A program made the position numbers and the translations under genes. Below, in pieces: positions 11,168 through 26,045 of a stretch of DNA of 64,000 nucleotides. The stretch comes from Mallotus nudiflorus (lineage: Eukaryota > Streptophyta > Magnoliopsida > Malpighiales > Euphorbiaceae): positions 186,001 through 250,000 of the forward strand of contig CANTUR010001085.1 of the NCBI GenBank assembly GCA_947683625.1, written 5' to 3'. Numbering within the stretch: position 1 is the stretch's first letter; each line of letters starts with the position of its first letter. The notes under the pieces were generated by a model that saw nothing but the letters and a program-made list of their open reading frames with translations, searched no databases and had not been told where the DNA came from.

Positions 11168-13027
11168 GTGCACAAATGGTTTTAAATTTGTTAACCAACT
11201 TCCCAATTGCAGTAATTCGTATGCACTGTAGCATTCTAATCTCATTAATATAGTTCACATAATTGAAAGTACAATCTGCGCACGTTTGAACGCAAAACGT
11301 GAACTCGTGCATATTTGTGCACAAATGATTTTAAACATGTTTATCCAATGTTCAAATGCATATTCACAATACTTGGCCCATGCTATTGCATTCTGAACAC
11401 TTTAATATAGTTGTGAAAAATTGAAAGCACAATTTGTGCACGTTTGTAAATGTTTGAACGAAAAATGCGAACTCGCGCAAATTTGTGCACAAACGGTTTT
11501 AAACATGTTATCCAGTGTTCCAATTTCACGCATTCACAATACTTGGTATGTACTATATCATTCTAATCTCATTAACATAGTTGACATGATTGAAAGGCAC
11601 AATTCGTGCACTTTTGCGCACGTTTGAACACAAAACGTGAACTCGTGTGAATTTGTGCACAAATGATTTGGAACATGTTATCCATCGTTTCAATTTGATA
11701 TTTACAACTCTTATTACATACTATAGCCATCTGAACTCATTAAGATAGTTGAGATAAATGATAGCACAATTGGTGCACGTTTGCGCATGTTTGAACGCAA
11801 AACGTGAACTCGTGCATATTAGTGCACAAATGACTTCGAACATGTTATCCAACGTTCCAATTGCATATTAAAAATAAGAATTACATATTATAGCATTCTA
11901 AATAATTCAATATGGTTGACAAATTTGAAAGCGCAATGGTGCACGTTTGTACGTGTTTGAACGAAAAACGTCAACTCGTGCACAAATGGTTTTAGACATG
12001 TTATCCAATTTCCCAATTGCACATTTACAGTAATTTTTACATATTATATAGCATTCTAATCTCATTAATATAGTTGACATAATTGCAACCACAATTTGTG
12101 CACGTTTGCGCATGTTTGAACGCAAAACGTGAACTCGTGCATATTTGTGAGCAAATCATTTTAAACATGTTATCCAATGTTCCAAATTCATATTTACAAT
12201 ACTCAACACATGTTATTACCTTCTAAACTCTTTAATATAGTTGACAAATTCGTTTGCGCAGTTTGTGCACGCTTGTACATGTTTGAACGAAAAAACATGA
12301 GCTCGTGCAAATTTGTGCACGAATGGTTTTAAACTTGTTATCCAATTTTCCAATTGCACATTTACAGTGCTTTGCGTGCATTATAGCAATCTAATCTCAT
12401 TAATATAGTTGACATGATTGAAAGCACAATTTGTGCACATTTGCGCATGTTCGGACGCAAAACGTGAACTCGTGTAAATTTGTGCACAGATGATTTGGAA
12501 CATGTTAGCCAATGTTTCAATTGCATGTTTACAGCTCCTATGGCATATTATGGCCTGCTGAACTCATCAATATATTTGAGATGATTGACAGAACAATTGG
12601 TGCACTTTTGCGCACGTTTGAATGTGTGCACGTTTAGAACATGTTTGAACGAAAGGCACGAACTCGTGCGAATTTGTGCACAAACGGTTTTAAACATGCT
12701 ATCCAATGTTCCAATTTCACATTTACAATACTTAGTACGTATTGTAGCATTCTGATCTCATTAATATTGTTGACATAATTGAAAGCACAATTTGCGCATG
12801 TTCGAACGCAAAACGTGAGCTCGTGTAAATTTGTGCACAAATGATTTGGAACATGTTATCCAATGCTTCAATTGCATGTTTACGACTCTTATGGCATATT
12901 ATACAGCCTTCTAAACTCATTAATATATTTGAGACAATTGACATAACAATTGGCGCACGTTCGCGCATGTTTGAATGCGTGCACGTTTGTGCATGTTTGA
13001 ACGCAAAACATCAACTCGTGCAAATTT
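11168..13027 (+). repeat. HOR unit 7
   Basis: 1860 bp, haplotype GAGTG. Confidence 0.95.
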
Positions 13028-14887
13028 GTGCACAAATGGTTTTAAATTTGTTAACCAACTTCCCAATTGCAGTAATTCGTATGCACTGTAGCATTCTAAT
13101 CTCATTAATATAGTTCACATAATTGAAAGTACAATCTGCGCACGTTTGAACGCAAAACGTGAACTCGTGCATATTTGTGCACAAATGATTTTAAACATGT
13201 TTATCCAATGTTCAAATGCATATTCACAATACTTGGCCCATGCTATTGCATTCTGAACACTTTAATATAGTTGTGAAAAATTGAAAGCACAATTTGTGCA
13301 CGTTTGTAAATGTTTGAACGAAAAATGCGAACTCGCGCAAATTTGTGCACAAACGGTTTTAAACATGTTATCCAGTGTTCCAATTTCACGCATTCACAAT
13401 ACTTGGTATGTACTATATCATTCTAATCTCATTAACATAGTTGACATGATTGAAAGGCACAATTCGTGCACTTTTGCGCACGTTTGAACACAAAACGTGA
13501 ACTCGTGTGAATTTGTGCACAAATGATTTGGAACATGTTATCCATCGTTTCAATTTGATATTTACAACTCTTATTACATACTATAGCCATCTGAACTCAT
13601 TAAGATAGTTGAGATAAATGATAGCACAATTGGTGCACGTTTGCGCATGTTTGAACGCAAAACGTGAACTCGTGCATATTAGTGCACAAATGACTTCGAA
13701 CATGTTATCCAACGTTCCAATTGCATATTAAAAATAAGAATTACATATTATAGCATTCTAAATAATTCAATATGGTTGACAAATTTGAAAGCGCAATGGT
13801 GCACGTTTGTACGTGTTTGAACGAAAAACGTCAACTCGTGCACAAATGGTTTTAGACATGTTATCCAATTTCCCAATTGCACATTTACAGTAATTTTTAC
13901 ATATTATATAGCATTCTAATCTCATTAATATAGTTGACATAATTGCAACCACAATTTGTGCACGTTTGCGCATGTTTGAACGCAAAACGTGAACTCGTGC
14001 ATATTTGTGAGCAAATCATTTTAAACATGTTATCCAATGTTCCAAATTCATATTTACAATACTCAACACATGTTATTACCTTCTAAACTCTTTAATATAG
14101 TTGACAAATTCGTTTGCGCAGTTTGTGCACGCTTGTACATGTTTGAACGAAAAAACATGAGCTCGTGCAAATTTGTGCACGAATGGTTTTAAACTTGTTA
14201 TCCAATTTTCCAATTGCACATTTACAGTGCTTTGCGTGCATTGTAGCAATCTAATCTCATTAATATAGTTGACATGATTGAAAGCACAATTTGTGCACAT
14301 TTGCGCATGTTCGAACGCAAAACGTGAACTCGTGTAAATTTGTGCACAGATGATTTGGAACATGTTAGCCAATGTTTCAATTGCATGTTTACAGCTCCTA
14401 TGGCATATTATGGCCTGCTGAACTCATCAATATATTTGAGATGATTGACAGAACAATTGGTGCACTTTTGCGCACGTTTGAATGTGTGCACGTTTAGAAC
14501 ATGTTTGAACGAAAGGCACGAACTCGTGCGAATTTGTGCACAAACGGTTTTAAACATGCTATCCAATGTTCCAATTTCACATTTACAATACTTAGTACGT
14601 ATTGTAGCATTCTGATCTCATTAATATTGTTGACATAATTGAAAGCACAATTTGCGCATGTTCGAACGCAAAACGTGAGCTCGTGTAAATTTGTGCACAA
14701 ATGATTTGGAACATGTTATCCAATGCTTCAATTGCATGTTTACGACTCTTATGGCATATTATACAGCCTTCTAAACTCATTAATATATTTGAGACAATTG
14801 ACATAACAATTGGCGCACGTTCGCGCATGTTTGAATGCGTGCACGTTTGTGCATGTTTGAACGCAAAACATCAACTCGTGCAAATTT
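13028..14887 (+). repeat. HOR unit 8
   Basis: 1860 bp, haplotype GGATG. Confidence 0.95.
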
Positions 14888-16747
14888 GTGCACAAATGGT
14901 TTTAAATTTGTTAACCAACTTCCCAATTGCAGTAATTCGTATGCACTGTAGCATTCTAATCTCATTAATATAGTTCACATAATTGAAAGTACAATCTGCG
15001 CACGTTTGAACGCAAAACGTGAACTCGTGCATATTTGTGCACAAATGATTTTAAACATGTTTATCCAATGTTCAAATGCATATTCACAATACTTGGCCCA
15101 TGCTATTGCATTCTGAACACTTTAATATAGTTGTGAAAAATTGAAAGCACAATTTGTGCACGTTTGTAAATGTTTGAACGAAAAATGCGAACTCGCGCAA
15201 ATTTGTGCACAAACGGTTTTAAACATGTTATCCAGTGTTCCAATTTCACGCATTCACAATACTTGGTATGTACTATATCATTCTAATCTCATTAACATAG
15301 TTGACATGATTGAAAGGCACAATTCGTGCACTTTTGCGCACGTTTGAACACAAAACTTGAACTCGTGTGAATTTGTGCACAAATGATTTGGAACATGTTA
15401 TCCATCGTTTCAATTTGATATTTACAACTCTTATTACATACTATAGCCATCTGAACTCATTAATATAGTTGAGATAAATGATAGCACAATTGGTGCACGT
15501 TTGCGCATGTTTGAACGCAAAACGTGAACTCGTGCATATTAGTGCACAAATGACTTCGAACATGTTATCCAACGTTCCAATTGCATATTAAAAATAAGAA
15601 TTACATATTATAGCATTCTAAATAATTCAATATGGTTGACAAATTTGAAAGCGCAATGGTGCACGTTTGTACGTGTTTGAACGAAAAACGTCAACTCGTG
15701 CACAAATGGTTTTAGACATGTTATCCAATTTCCCAATTGCACATTTACAGTAATTTTTACATATTATATAGCATTCTAATCTCATTAATATAGTTGACAT
15801 AATTGCAACCACAATTTGTGCACGTTTGCGCATGTTTGAACGCAAAACGTGAACTCGTGCATATTTGTGAGCAAATCATTTTAAACATGTTATCCAATGT
15901 TCCAAATTCATATTTACAATACTCAACACATGTTATTACCTTCTAAACTCTTTAATATAGTTGACAAATTCGTTTGCGCAGTTTGTGCACGCTTGTACAT
16001 GTTTGAACGAAAAAACATGAGCTCGTGCAAATTTGTGCACGAATGGTTTTAAACTTGTTATCCAATTTTCCAATTGCACATTTACAGTGCTTTGCGTGCA
16101 TTGTAGCAATCTAATCTCATTAATATAGTTGACATGATTGAAAGCACAATTTGTGCACATTTGCGCATGTTCGAACGCAAAACGTGAACTCGTGTAAATT
16201 TGTGCACAGATGATTTGGAACATGTTAGCCAATGTTTCAATTGCATGTTTACAGCTCCTATGGCATATTATGGCCTGCTGAACTCATCAATATATTTGAG
16301 ATGATTGACAGAACAATTGGTGCACTTTTGCGCACGTTTGAATGTGTGCACGTTTAGAACATGTTTGAACGAAAGGCACGAACTCGTGCGAATTTGTGCA
16401 CAAACGGTTTTAAACATGCTATCCAATGTTCCAATTTCACATTTACAATACTTAGTACGTATTGTAGCATTCTGATCTCATTAATATTGTTGACATAATT
16501 GAAAGCACAATTTGCGCATGTTCGAACGCAAAACGTGAGCTCGTGTAAATTTGTGCACAAATGATTTGGAACATGTTATCCAATGCTTCAATTGCATGTT
16601 TACGACTCTTATGGCATATTATACAGCCTTCTAAACTCATTAATATATTTGAGACAATTGACATAACAATTGGCGCACGTTCGCGCATGTTTGAATGCGT
16701 GCACGTTTGTGCATGTTTGAACGCAAAACATCAACTCGTGCAAATTT
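14888..16747 (+). repeat. HOR unit 9
   Basis: 1860 bp, haplotype TGATG. Shares the rare G to T change with unit 5 (here at 15357). Confidence 0.95.
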
Positions 16748-18607
16748 GTGCACAAATGGTTTTAAATTTGTTAACCAACTTCCCAATTGCAGTAATTCGT
16801 ATGCACTGTAGCATTCTAATCTCATTAATATAGTTCACATAATTGAAAGTACAATCTGCGCACGTTTGAACGCAAAACGTGAACTCGTGCATATTTGTGC
16901 ACAAATGATTTTAAACATGTTTATCCAATGTTCAAATGCATATTCACAATACTTGGCCCATGCTATTGCATTCTGAACACTTTAATATAGTTGTGAAAAA
17001 TTGAAAGCACAATTTGTGCACGTTTGTAAATGTTTGAACGAAAAATGCGAACTCGCGCAAATTTGTGCACAAACGGTTTTAAACATGTTATCCAGTGTTC
17101 CAATTTCACGCATTCACAATACTTGGTATGTACTATATCATTCTAATCTCATTAACATAGTTGACATGATTGAAAGGCACAATTCGTGCACTTTTGCGCA
17201 CGTTTGAACACAAAACGTGAACTCGTGTGAATTTGTGCACAAATGATTTGGAACATGTTATCCATCGTTTCAATTTGATATTTACAACTCTTATTACATA
17301 CTATAGCCATCTGAACTCATTAAGATAGTTGAGATAAATGATAGCACAATTGGTGCACGTTTGCGCATGTTTGAACGCAAAACGTGAACTCGTGCATATT
17401 AGTGCACAAATGACTTCGAACATGTTATCCAACGTTCCAATTGCATATTAAAAATAAGAATTACATATTATAGCATTCTAAATAATTCAATATGGTTGAC
17501 AAATTTGAAAGCGCAATGGTGCACGTTTGTACGTGTTTGAACGAAAAACGTCAACTCGTGCACAAATGGTTTTAGACATGTTATCCAATTTCCCAATTGC
17601 ACATTTACAGTAATTTTTACATATTATATAGCATTCTAATCTCATTAATATAGTTGACATAATTGCAACCACAATTTGTGCACGTTTGCGCATGTTTGAA
17701 CGCAAAACGTGAACTCGTGCATATTTGTGAGCAAATCATTTTAAACATGTTATCCAATGTTCCAAATTCATATTTACAATACTCAACACATGTTATTACC
17801 TTCTAAACTCTTTAATATAGTTGACAAATTCGTTTGCGCAGTTTGTGCACGCTTGTACATGTTTGAACGAAAAAACATGAGCTCGTGCAAATTTGTGCAC
17901 GAATGGTTTTAAACTTGTTATCCAATTTTCCAATTGCACATTTACAGTGCTTTGCGTGCATTGTAGCAATCTAATCTCATTAATATAGTTGACATGATTG
18001 AAAGCACAATTTGTGCACATTTGCGCATGTTCGGACGCAAAACGTGAACTCGTGTAAATTTGTGCACAGATGATTTGGAACATGTTATCCAATGTTTCAA
18101 TTGCATGTTTACAGCTCCTATGGCATATTATGGCCTGCTGAACTCATCAATATATTTGAGATGATTGACAGAACAATTGGTGCACTTTTGCGCACGTTTG
18201 AATGTGTGCACGTTTAGAACATGTTTGAACGAAAGGCACGAACTCGTGCGAATTTGTGCACAAACGGTTTTAAACATGCTATCCAATGTTCCAATTTCAC
18301 ATTTACAATACTTAGTACGTATTGTAGCATTCTGATCTCATTAATATTGTTGACATAATTGAAAGCACAATTTGCGCATGTTCGAACGCAAAACGTGAGC
18401 TCGTGTAAATTTGTGCACAAATGATTTGGAACATGTTATCCAATGCTTCAATTGCATGTTTACGACTCTTATGGCATATTATACAGCCTTCTAAACTCAT
18501 TAATATATTTGAGACAATTGACATAACAATTGGCGCACGTTCGCGCATGTTTGAATGCGTGCACGTTTGTGCATGTTTGAACGCAAAACATCAACTCGTG
18601 CAAATTT
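16748..18607 (+). repeat. HOR unit 10
   Basis: 1860 bp, haplotype GGGTT, a combination seen once only (s3=G with s2=G). Confidence 0.95.
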
Positions 18608-20467
18608 GTGCACAAATGGTTTTAAATTTGTTAACCAACTTCCCAATTGCAGTAATTCGTATGCACTGTAGCATTCTAATCTCATTAATATAGTTCACAT
18701 AATTGAAAGTACAATCTGCGCACGTTTGAACGCAAAACGTGAACTCGTGCATATTTGTGCACAAATGATTTTAAACATGTTTATCCAATGTTCAAATGCA
18801 TATTCACAATACTTGGCCCATGCTATTGCATTCTGAACACTTTAATATAGTTGTGAAAAATTGAAAGCACAATTTGTGCACGTTTGTAAATGTTTGAACG
18901 AAAAATGCGAACTCGCGCAAATTTGTGCACAAACGGTTTTAAACATGTTATCCAGTGTTCCAATTTCACGCATTCACAATACTTGGTATGTACTATATCA
19001 TTCTAATCTCATTAACATAGTTGACATGATTGAAAGGCACAATTCGTGCACTTTTGCGCACGTTTGAACACAAAACGTGAACTCGTGTGAATTTGTGCAC
19101 AAATGATTTGGAACATGTTATCCATCGTTTCAATTTGATATTTACAACTCTTATTACATACTATAGCCATCTGAACTCATTAATATAGTTGAGATAAATG
19201 ATAGCACAATTGGTGCACGTTTGCGCATGTTTGAACGCAAAACGTGAACTCGTGCATATTAGTGCACAAATGACTTCGAACATGTTATCCAACGTTCCAA
19301 TTGCATATTAAAAATAAGAATTACATATTATAGCATTCTAAATAATTCAATATGGTTGACAAATTTGAAAGCGCAATGGTGCACGTTTGTACGTGTTTGA
19401 ACGAAAAACGTCAACTCGTGCACAAATGGTTTTAGACATGTTATCCAATTTCCCAATTGCACATTTACAGTAATTTTTACATATTATATAGCATTCTAAT
19501 CTCATTAATATAGTTGACATAATTGCAACCACAATTTGTGCACGTTTGCGCATGTTTGAACGCAAAACGTGAACTCGTGCATATTTGTGAGCAAATCATT
19601 TTAAACATGTTATCCAATGTTCCAAATTCATATTTACAATACTCAACACATGTTATTACCTTCTAAACTCTTTAATATAGTTGACAAATTCGTTTGCGCA
19701 GTTTGTGCACGCTTGTACATGTTTGAACGAAAAAACATGAGCTCGTGCAAATTTGTGCACGAATGGTTTTAAACTTGTTATCCAATTTTCCAATTGCACA
19801 TTTACAGTGCTTTGCGTGCATTATAGCAATCTAATCTCATTAATATAGTTGACATGATTGAAAGCACAATTTGTGCACATTTGCGCATGTTCGAACGCAA
19901 AACGTGAACTCGTGTAAATTTGTGCACAGATGATTTGGAACATGTTATCCAATGTTTCAATTGCATGTTTACAGCTCCTATGGCATATTATGGCCTGCTG
20001 AACTCATCAATATATTTGAGATGATTGACAGAACAATTGGTGCACTTTTGCGCACGTTTGAATGTGTGCACGTTTAGAACATGTTTGAACGAAAGGCACG
20101 AACTCGTGCGAATTTGTGCACAAACGGTTTTAAACATGCTATCCAATGTTCCAATTTCACATTTACAATACTTAGTACGTATTGTAGCATTCTGATCTCA
20201 TTAATATTGTTGACATAATTGAAAGCACAATTTGCGCATGTTCGAACGCAAAACGTGAGCTCGTGTAAATTTGTGCACAAATGATTTGGAACATGTTATC
20301 CAATGCTTCAATTGCATGTTTACGACTCTTATGGCATATTATACAGCCTTCTAAACTCATTAATATATTTGAGACAATTGACATAACAATTGGCGCACGT
20401 TCGCGCATGTTTGAATGCGTGCACGTTTGTGCATGTTTGAACGCAAAACATCAACTCGTGCAAATTT
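18608..20467 (+). repeat. HOR unit 11
   Basis: 1860 bp, haplotype TAATT; begins a run of this haplotype through unit 15. Confidence 0.95.
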
Positions 20468-22327
20468 GTGCACAAATGGTTTTAAATTTGTTAACCAACT
20501 TCCCAATTGCAGTAATTCGTATGCACTGTAGCATTCTAATCTCATTAATATAGTTCACATAATTGAAAGTACAATCTGCGCACGTTTGAACGCAAAACGT
20601 GAACTCGTGCATATTTGTGCACAAATGATTTTAAACATGTTTATCCAATGTTCAAATGCATATTCACAATACTTGGCCCATGCTATTGCATTCTGAACAC
20701 TTTAATATAGTTGTGAAAAATTGAAAGCACAATTTGTGCACGTTTGTAAATGTTTGAACGAAAAATGCGAACTCGCGCAAATTTGTGCACAAACGGTTTT
20801 AAACATGTTATCCAGTGTTCCAATTTCACGCATTCACAATACTTGGTATGTACTATATCATTCTAATCTCATTAACATAGTTGACATGATTGAAAGGCAC
20901 AATTCGTGCACTTTTGCGCACGTTTGAACACAAAACGTGAACTCGTGTGAATTTGTGCACAAATGATTTGGAACATGTTATCCATCGTTTCAATTTGATA
21001 TTTACAACTCTTATTACATACTATAGCCATCTGAACTCATTAATATAGTTGAGATAAATGATAGCACAATTGGTGCACGTTTGCGCATGTTTGAACGCAA
21101 AACGTGAACTCGTGCATATTAGTGCACAAATGACTTCGAACATGTTATCCAACGTTCCAATTGCATATTAAAAATAAGAATTACATATTATAGCATTCTA
21201 AATAATTCAATATGGTTGACAAATTTGAAAGCGCAATGGTGCACGTTTGTACGTGTTTGAACGAAAAACGTCAACTCGTGCACAAATGGTTTTAGACATG
21301 TTATCCAATTTCCCAATTGCACATTTACAGTAATTTTTACATATTATATAGCATTCTAATCTCATTAATATAGTTGACATAATTGCAACCACAATTTGTG
21401 CACGTTTGCGCATGTTTGAACGCAAAACGTGAACTCGTGCATATTTGTGAGCAAATCATTTTAAACATGTTATCCAATGTTCCAAATTCATATTTACAAT
21501 ACTCAACACATGTTATTACCTTCTAAACTCTTTAATATAGTTGACAAATTCGTTTGCGCAGTTTGTGCACGCTTGTACATGTTTGAACGAAAAAACATGA
21601 GCTCGTGCAAATTTGTGCACGAATGGTTTTAAACTTGTTATCCAATTTTCCAATTGCACATTTACAGTGCTTTGCGTGCATTATAGCAATCTAATCTCAT
21701 TAATATAGTTGACATGATTGAAAGCACAATTTGTGCACATTTGCGCATGTTCGAACGCAAAACGTGAACTCGTGTAAATTTGTGCACAGATGATTTGGAA
21801 CATGTTATCCAATGTTTCAATTGCATGTTTACAGCTCCTATGGCATATTATGGCCTGCTGAACTCATCAATATATTTGAGATGATTGACAGAACAATTGG
21901 TGCACTTTTGCGCACGTTTGAATGTGTGCACGTTTAGAACATGTTTGAACGAAAGGCACGAACTCGTGCGAATTTGTGCACAAACGGTTTTAAACATGCT
22001 ATCCAATGTTCCAATTTCACATTTACAATACTTAGTACGTATTGTAGCATTCTGATCTCATTAATATTGTTGACATAATTGAAAGCACAATTTGCGCATG
22101 TTCGAACGCAAAACGTGAGCTCGTGTAAATTTGTGCACAAATGATTTGGAACATGTTATCCAATGCTTCAATTGCATGTTTACGACTCTTATGGCATATT
22201 ATACAGCCTTCTAAACTCATTAATATATTTGAGACAATTGACATAACAATTGGCGCACGTTCGCGCATGTTTGAATGCGTGCACGTTTGTGCATGTTTGA
22301 ACGCAAAACATCAACTCGTGCAAATTT
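20468..22327 (+). repeat. HOR unit 12
   Basis: 1860 bp, haplotype TAATT. Confidence 0.95.
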
Positions 22328-24186
22328 GTGCACAAATGGTTTTAAATTTGTTAACCAACTTCCCAATTGCAGTAATTCGTATGCACTGTAGCATTCTAAT
22401 CTCATTAATATAGTTCACATAATTGAAAGTACAATCTGCGCACGTTTGAACGCAAAACGTGAACTCGTGCATATTTGTGCACAAATGATTTTAAACATGT
22501 TATCCAATGTTCAAATGCATATTCACAATACTTGGCCCATGCTATTGCATTCTGAACACTTTAATATAGTTGTGAAAAATTGAAAGCACAATTTGTGCAC
22601 GTTTGTAAATGTTTGAACGAAAAATGCGAACTCGCGCAAATTTGTGCACAAACGGTTTTAAACGTGTTATCCAGTGTTCCAATTTCACGCATTCACAATA
22701 CTTGGTATGTACTATATCATTCTAATCTCATTAACATAGTTGACATGATTGAAAGGCGCAATTCGTGCACTTTTGCGCACGTTTGAACACAAAACGTGAA
22801 CTCGTGTGAATTTGTGCACAAATGATTTGGAACATGTTATCCATCGTTTCAATTTGATATTTACAACTCTTATTACATACTATAGCCATCTGAACTCATT
22901 AATATAGTTGAGATAAATGATAGCACAATTGGTGCACGTTTGCGCATGTTTGAACGCAAAACGTGAACTCGTGCATATTAGTGCACAAATGACTTCGAAC
23001 ATGTTATCCAACGTTCCAATTGCATATTAAAAATAAGAATTACATATTATAGCATTCTAAATAATTCAATATGGTTGACAAATTTGAAAGCGCAATGGTG
23101 CACGTTTGTACGTGTTTGAACGAAAAACGTCAACTCGTGCACAAATGGTTTTAGACATGTTATCCAATTTCCCAATTGCACATTTACAGTAATTTTTACA
23201 TATTATATAGCATTCTAATCTCATTAATATAGTTGACATAATTGCAACCACAATTTGTGCACGTTTGCGCATGTTTGAACGCAAAACGTGAACTCGTGCA
23301 TATTTGTGAGCAAATCATTTTAAACATGTTATCCAATGTTCCAAATTCATATTTACAATACTCAACACATGTTATTACCTTCTAAACTCTTTAATATAGT
23401 TGACAAATTCGTTTGCGCAGTTTGTGCACGCTTGTACATGTTTGAACGAAAAAACATGAGCTCGTGCAAATTTGTGCACGAATGGTTTTAAACTTGTTAT
23501 CCAATTTTCCAATTGCACATTTACAGTGCTTTGCGTGCATTATAGCAATCTAATCTCATTAATATAGTTGACATGATTGAAAGCACAATTTGTGCACATT
23601 TGCGCATGTTCGAACGCAAAACGTGAACTCGTGTAAATTTGTGCACAGATGATTTGGAACATGTTATCCAATGTTTCAATTGCATGTTTACAGCTCCTAT
23701 GGCATATTATGGCCTGCTGAACTCATCAATATATTTGAGATGATTGACAGAACAATTGGTGCACTTTTGCGCACGTTTGAATGTGTGCACGTTTAGAACA
23801 TGTTTGAACGAAAGGCACGAACTCGTGCGAATTTGTGCACAAACGGTTTTAAACATGCTATCCAATGTTCCAATTTCACATTTACAATACTTAGTACGTA
23901 TTGTAGCATTCTGATCTCATTAATATTGTTGACATAATTGAAAGCACAATTTGCGCATGTTCGAACGCAAAACGTGAGCTCGTGTAAATTTGTGCACAAA
24001 TGATTTGGAACATGTTATCCAATGCTTCAATTGCATGTTTACGACTCTTATGGCATATTATACAGCCTTCTAAACTCATTAATATATTTGAGACAATTGA
24101 CATAACAATTGGCGCACGTTCGCGCATGTTTGAATGCGTGCACGTTTGTGCATGTTTGAACGCAAAACATCAACTCGTGCAAATTT
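22328..24186 (+). repeat. HOR unit 13 (1859 bp)
   Basis: Haplotype TAATT. One T is missing in M2 (CATGTTATCC near 22500). A to G changes at 22664 and 22758 in M3 are shared only with unit 14. Confidence 0.95.
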
Positions 24187-26045
24187 GTGCACAAATGGTT
24201 TTAAATTTGTTAACCAACTTCCCAATTGCAGTAATTCGTATGCACTGTAGCATTCTAATCTCATTAATATAGTTCACATAATTGAAAGTACAATCTGCGC
24301 ACGTTTGAACGCAAAACGTGAACTCGTGCATATTTGTGCACAAATGATTTTAAACATGTTATCCAATGTTCAAATGCATATTCACAATACTTGGCCCATG
24401 CTATTGCATTCTGAACACTTTAATATAGTTGTGAAAAATTGAAAGCACAATTTGTGCACGTTTGTAAATGTTTGAACGAAAAATGCGAACTCGCGCAAAT
24501 TTGTGCACAAACGGTTTTAAACGTGTTATCCAGTGTTCCAATTTCACGCATTCACAATACTTGGTATGTACTATATCATTCTAATCTCATTAACATAGTT
24601 GACATGATTGAAAGGCGCAATTCGTGCACTTTTGCGCACGTTTGAACACAAAACGTGAACTCGTGTGAATTTGTGCACAAATGATTTGGAACATGTTATC
24701 CATCGTTTCAATTTGATATTTACAACTCTTATTACATACTATAGCCATCTGAACTCATTAATATAGTTGAGATAAATGATAGCACAATTGGTGCACGTTT
24801 GCGCATGTTTGAACGCAAAACGTGAACTCGTGCATATTAGTGCACAAATGACTTCGAACATGTTATCCAACGTTCCAATTGCATATTAAAAATAAGAATT
24901 ACATATTATAGCATTCTAAATAATTCAATATGGTTGACAAATTTGAAAGCGCAATGGTGCACGTTTGTACGTGTTTGAACGAAAAACGTCAACTCGTGCA
25001 CAAATGGTTTTAGACATGTTATCCAATTTCCCAATTGCACATTTACAGTAATTTTTACATATTATATAGCATTCTAATCTCATTAATATAGTTGACATAA
25101 TTGCAACCACAATTTGTGCACGTTTGCGCATGTTTGAACGCAAAACGTGAACTCGTGCATATTTGTGAGCAAATCATTTTAAACATGTTATCCAATGTTC
25201 CAAATTCATATTTACAATACTCAACACATGTTATTACCTTCTAAACTCTTTAATATAGTTGACAAATTCGTTTGCGCAGTTTGTGCACGCTTGTACATGT
25301 TTGAACGAAAAAACATGAGCTCGTGCAAATTTGTGCACGAATGGTTTTAAACTTGTTATCCAATTTTCCAATTGCACATTTACAGTGCTTTGCGTGCATT
25401 ATAGCAATCTAATCTCATTAATATAGTTGACATGATTGAAAGCACAATTTGTGCACATTTGCGCATGTTCGAACGCAAAACGTGAACTCGTGTAAATTTG
25501 TGCACAGATGATTTGGAACATGTTATCCAATGTTTCAATTGCATGTTTACAGCTCCTATGGCATATTATGGCCTGCTGAACTCATCAATATATTTGAGAT
25601 GATTGACAGAACAATTGGTGCACTTTTGCGCACGTTTGAATGTGTGCACGTTTAGAACATGTTTGAACGAAAGGCACGAACTCGTGCGAATTTGTGCACA
25701 AACGGTTTTAAACATGCTATCCAATGTTCCAATTTCACATTTACAATACTTAGTACGTATTGTAGCATTCTGATCTCATTAATATTGTTGACATAATTGA
25801 AAGCACAATTTGCGCATGTTCGAACGCAAAACGTGAGCTCGTGTAAATTTGTGCACAAATGATTTGGAACATGTTATCCAATGCTTCAATTGCATGTTTA
25901 CGACTCTTATGGCATATTATACAGCCTTCTAAACTCATTAATATATTTGAGACAATTGACATAACAATTGGCGCACGTTCGCGCATGTTTGAATGCGTGC
26001 ACGTTTGTGCATGTTTGAACGCAAAACATCAACTCGTGCAAATTT
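24187..26045 (+). repeat. HOR unit 14 (1859 bp)
   Basis: Haplotype TAATT with the same lost T and the same two M3 changes (24523, 24617) as unit 13, so the two are a recent tandem duplicate. Confidence 0.95.
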
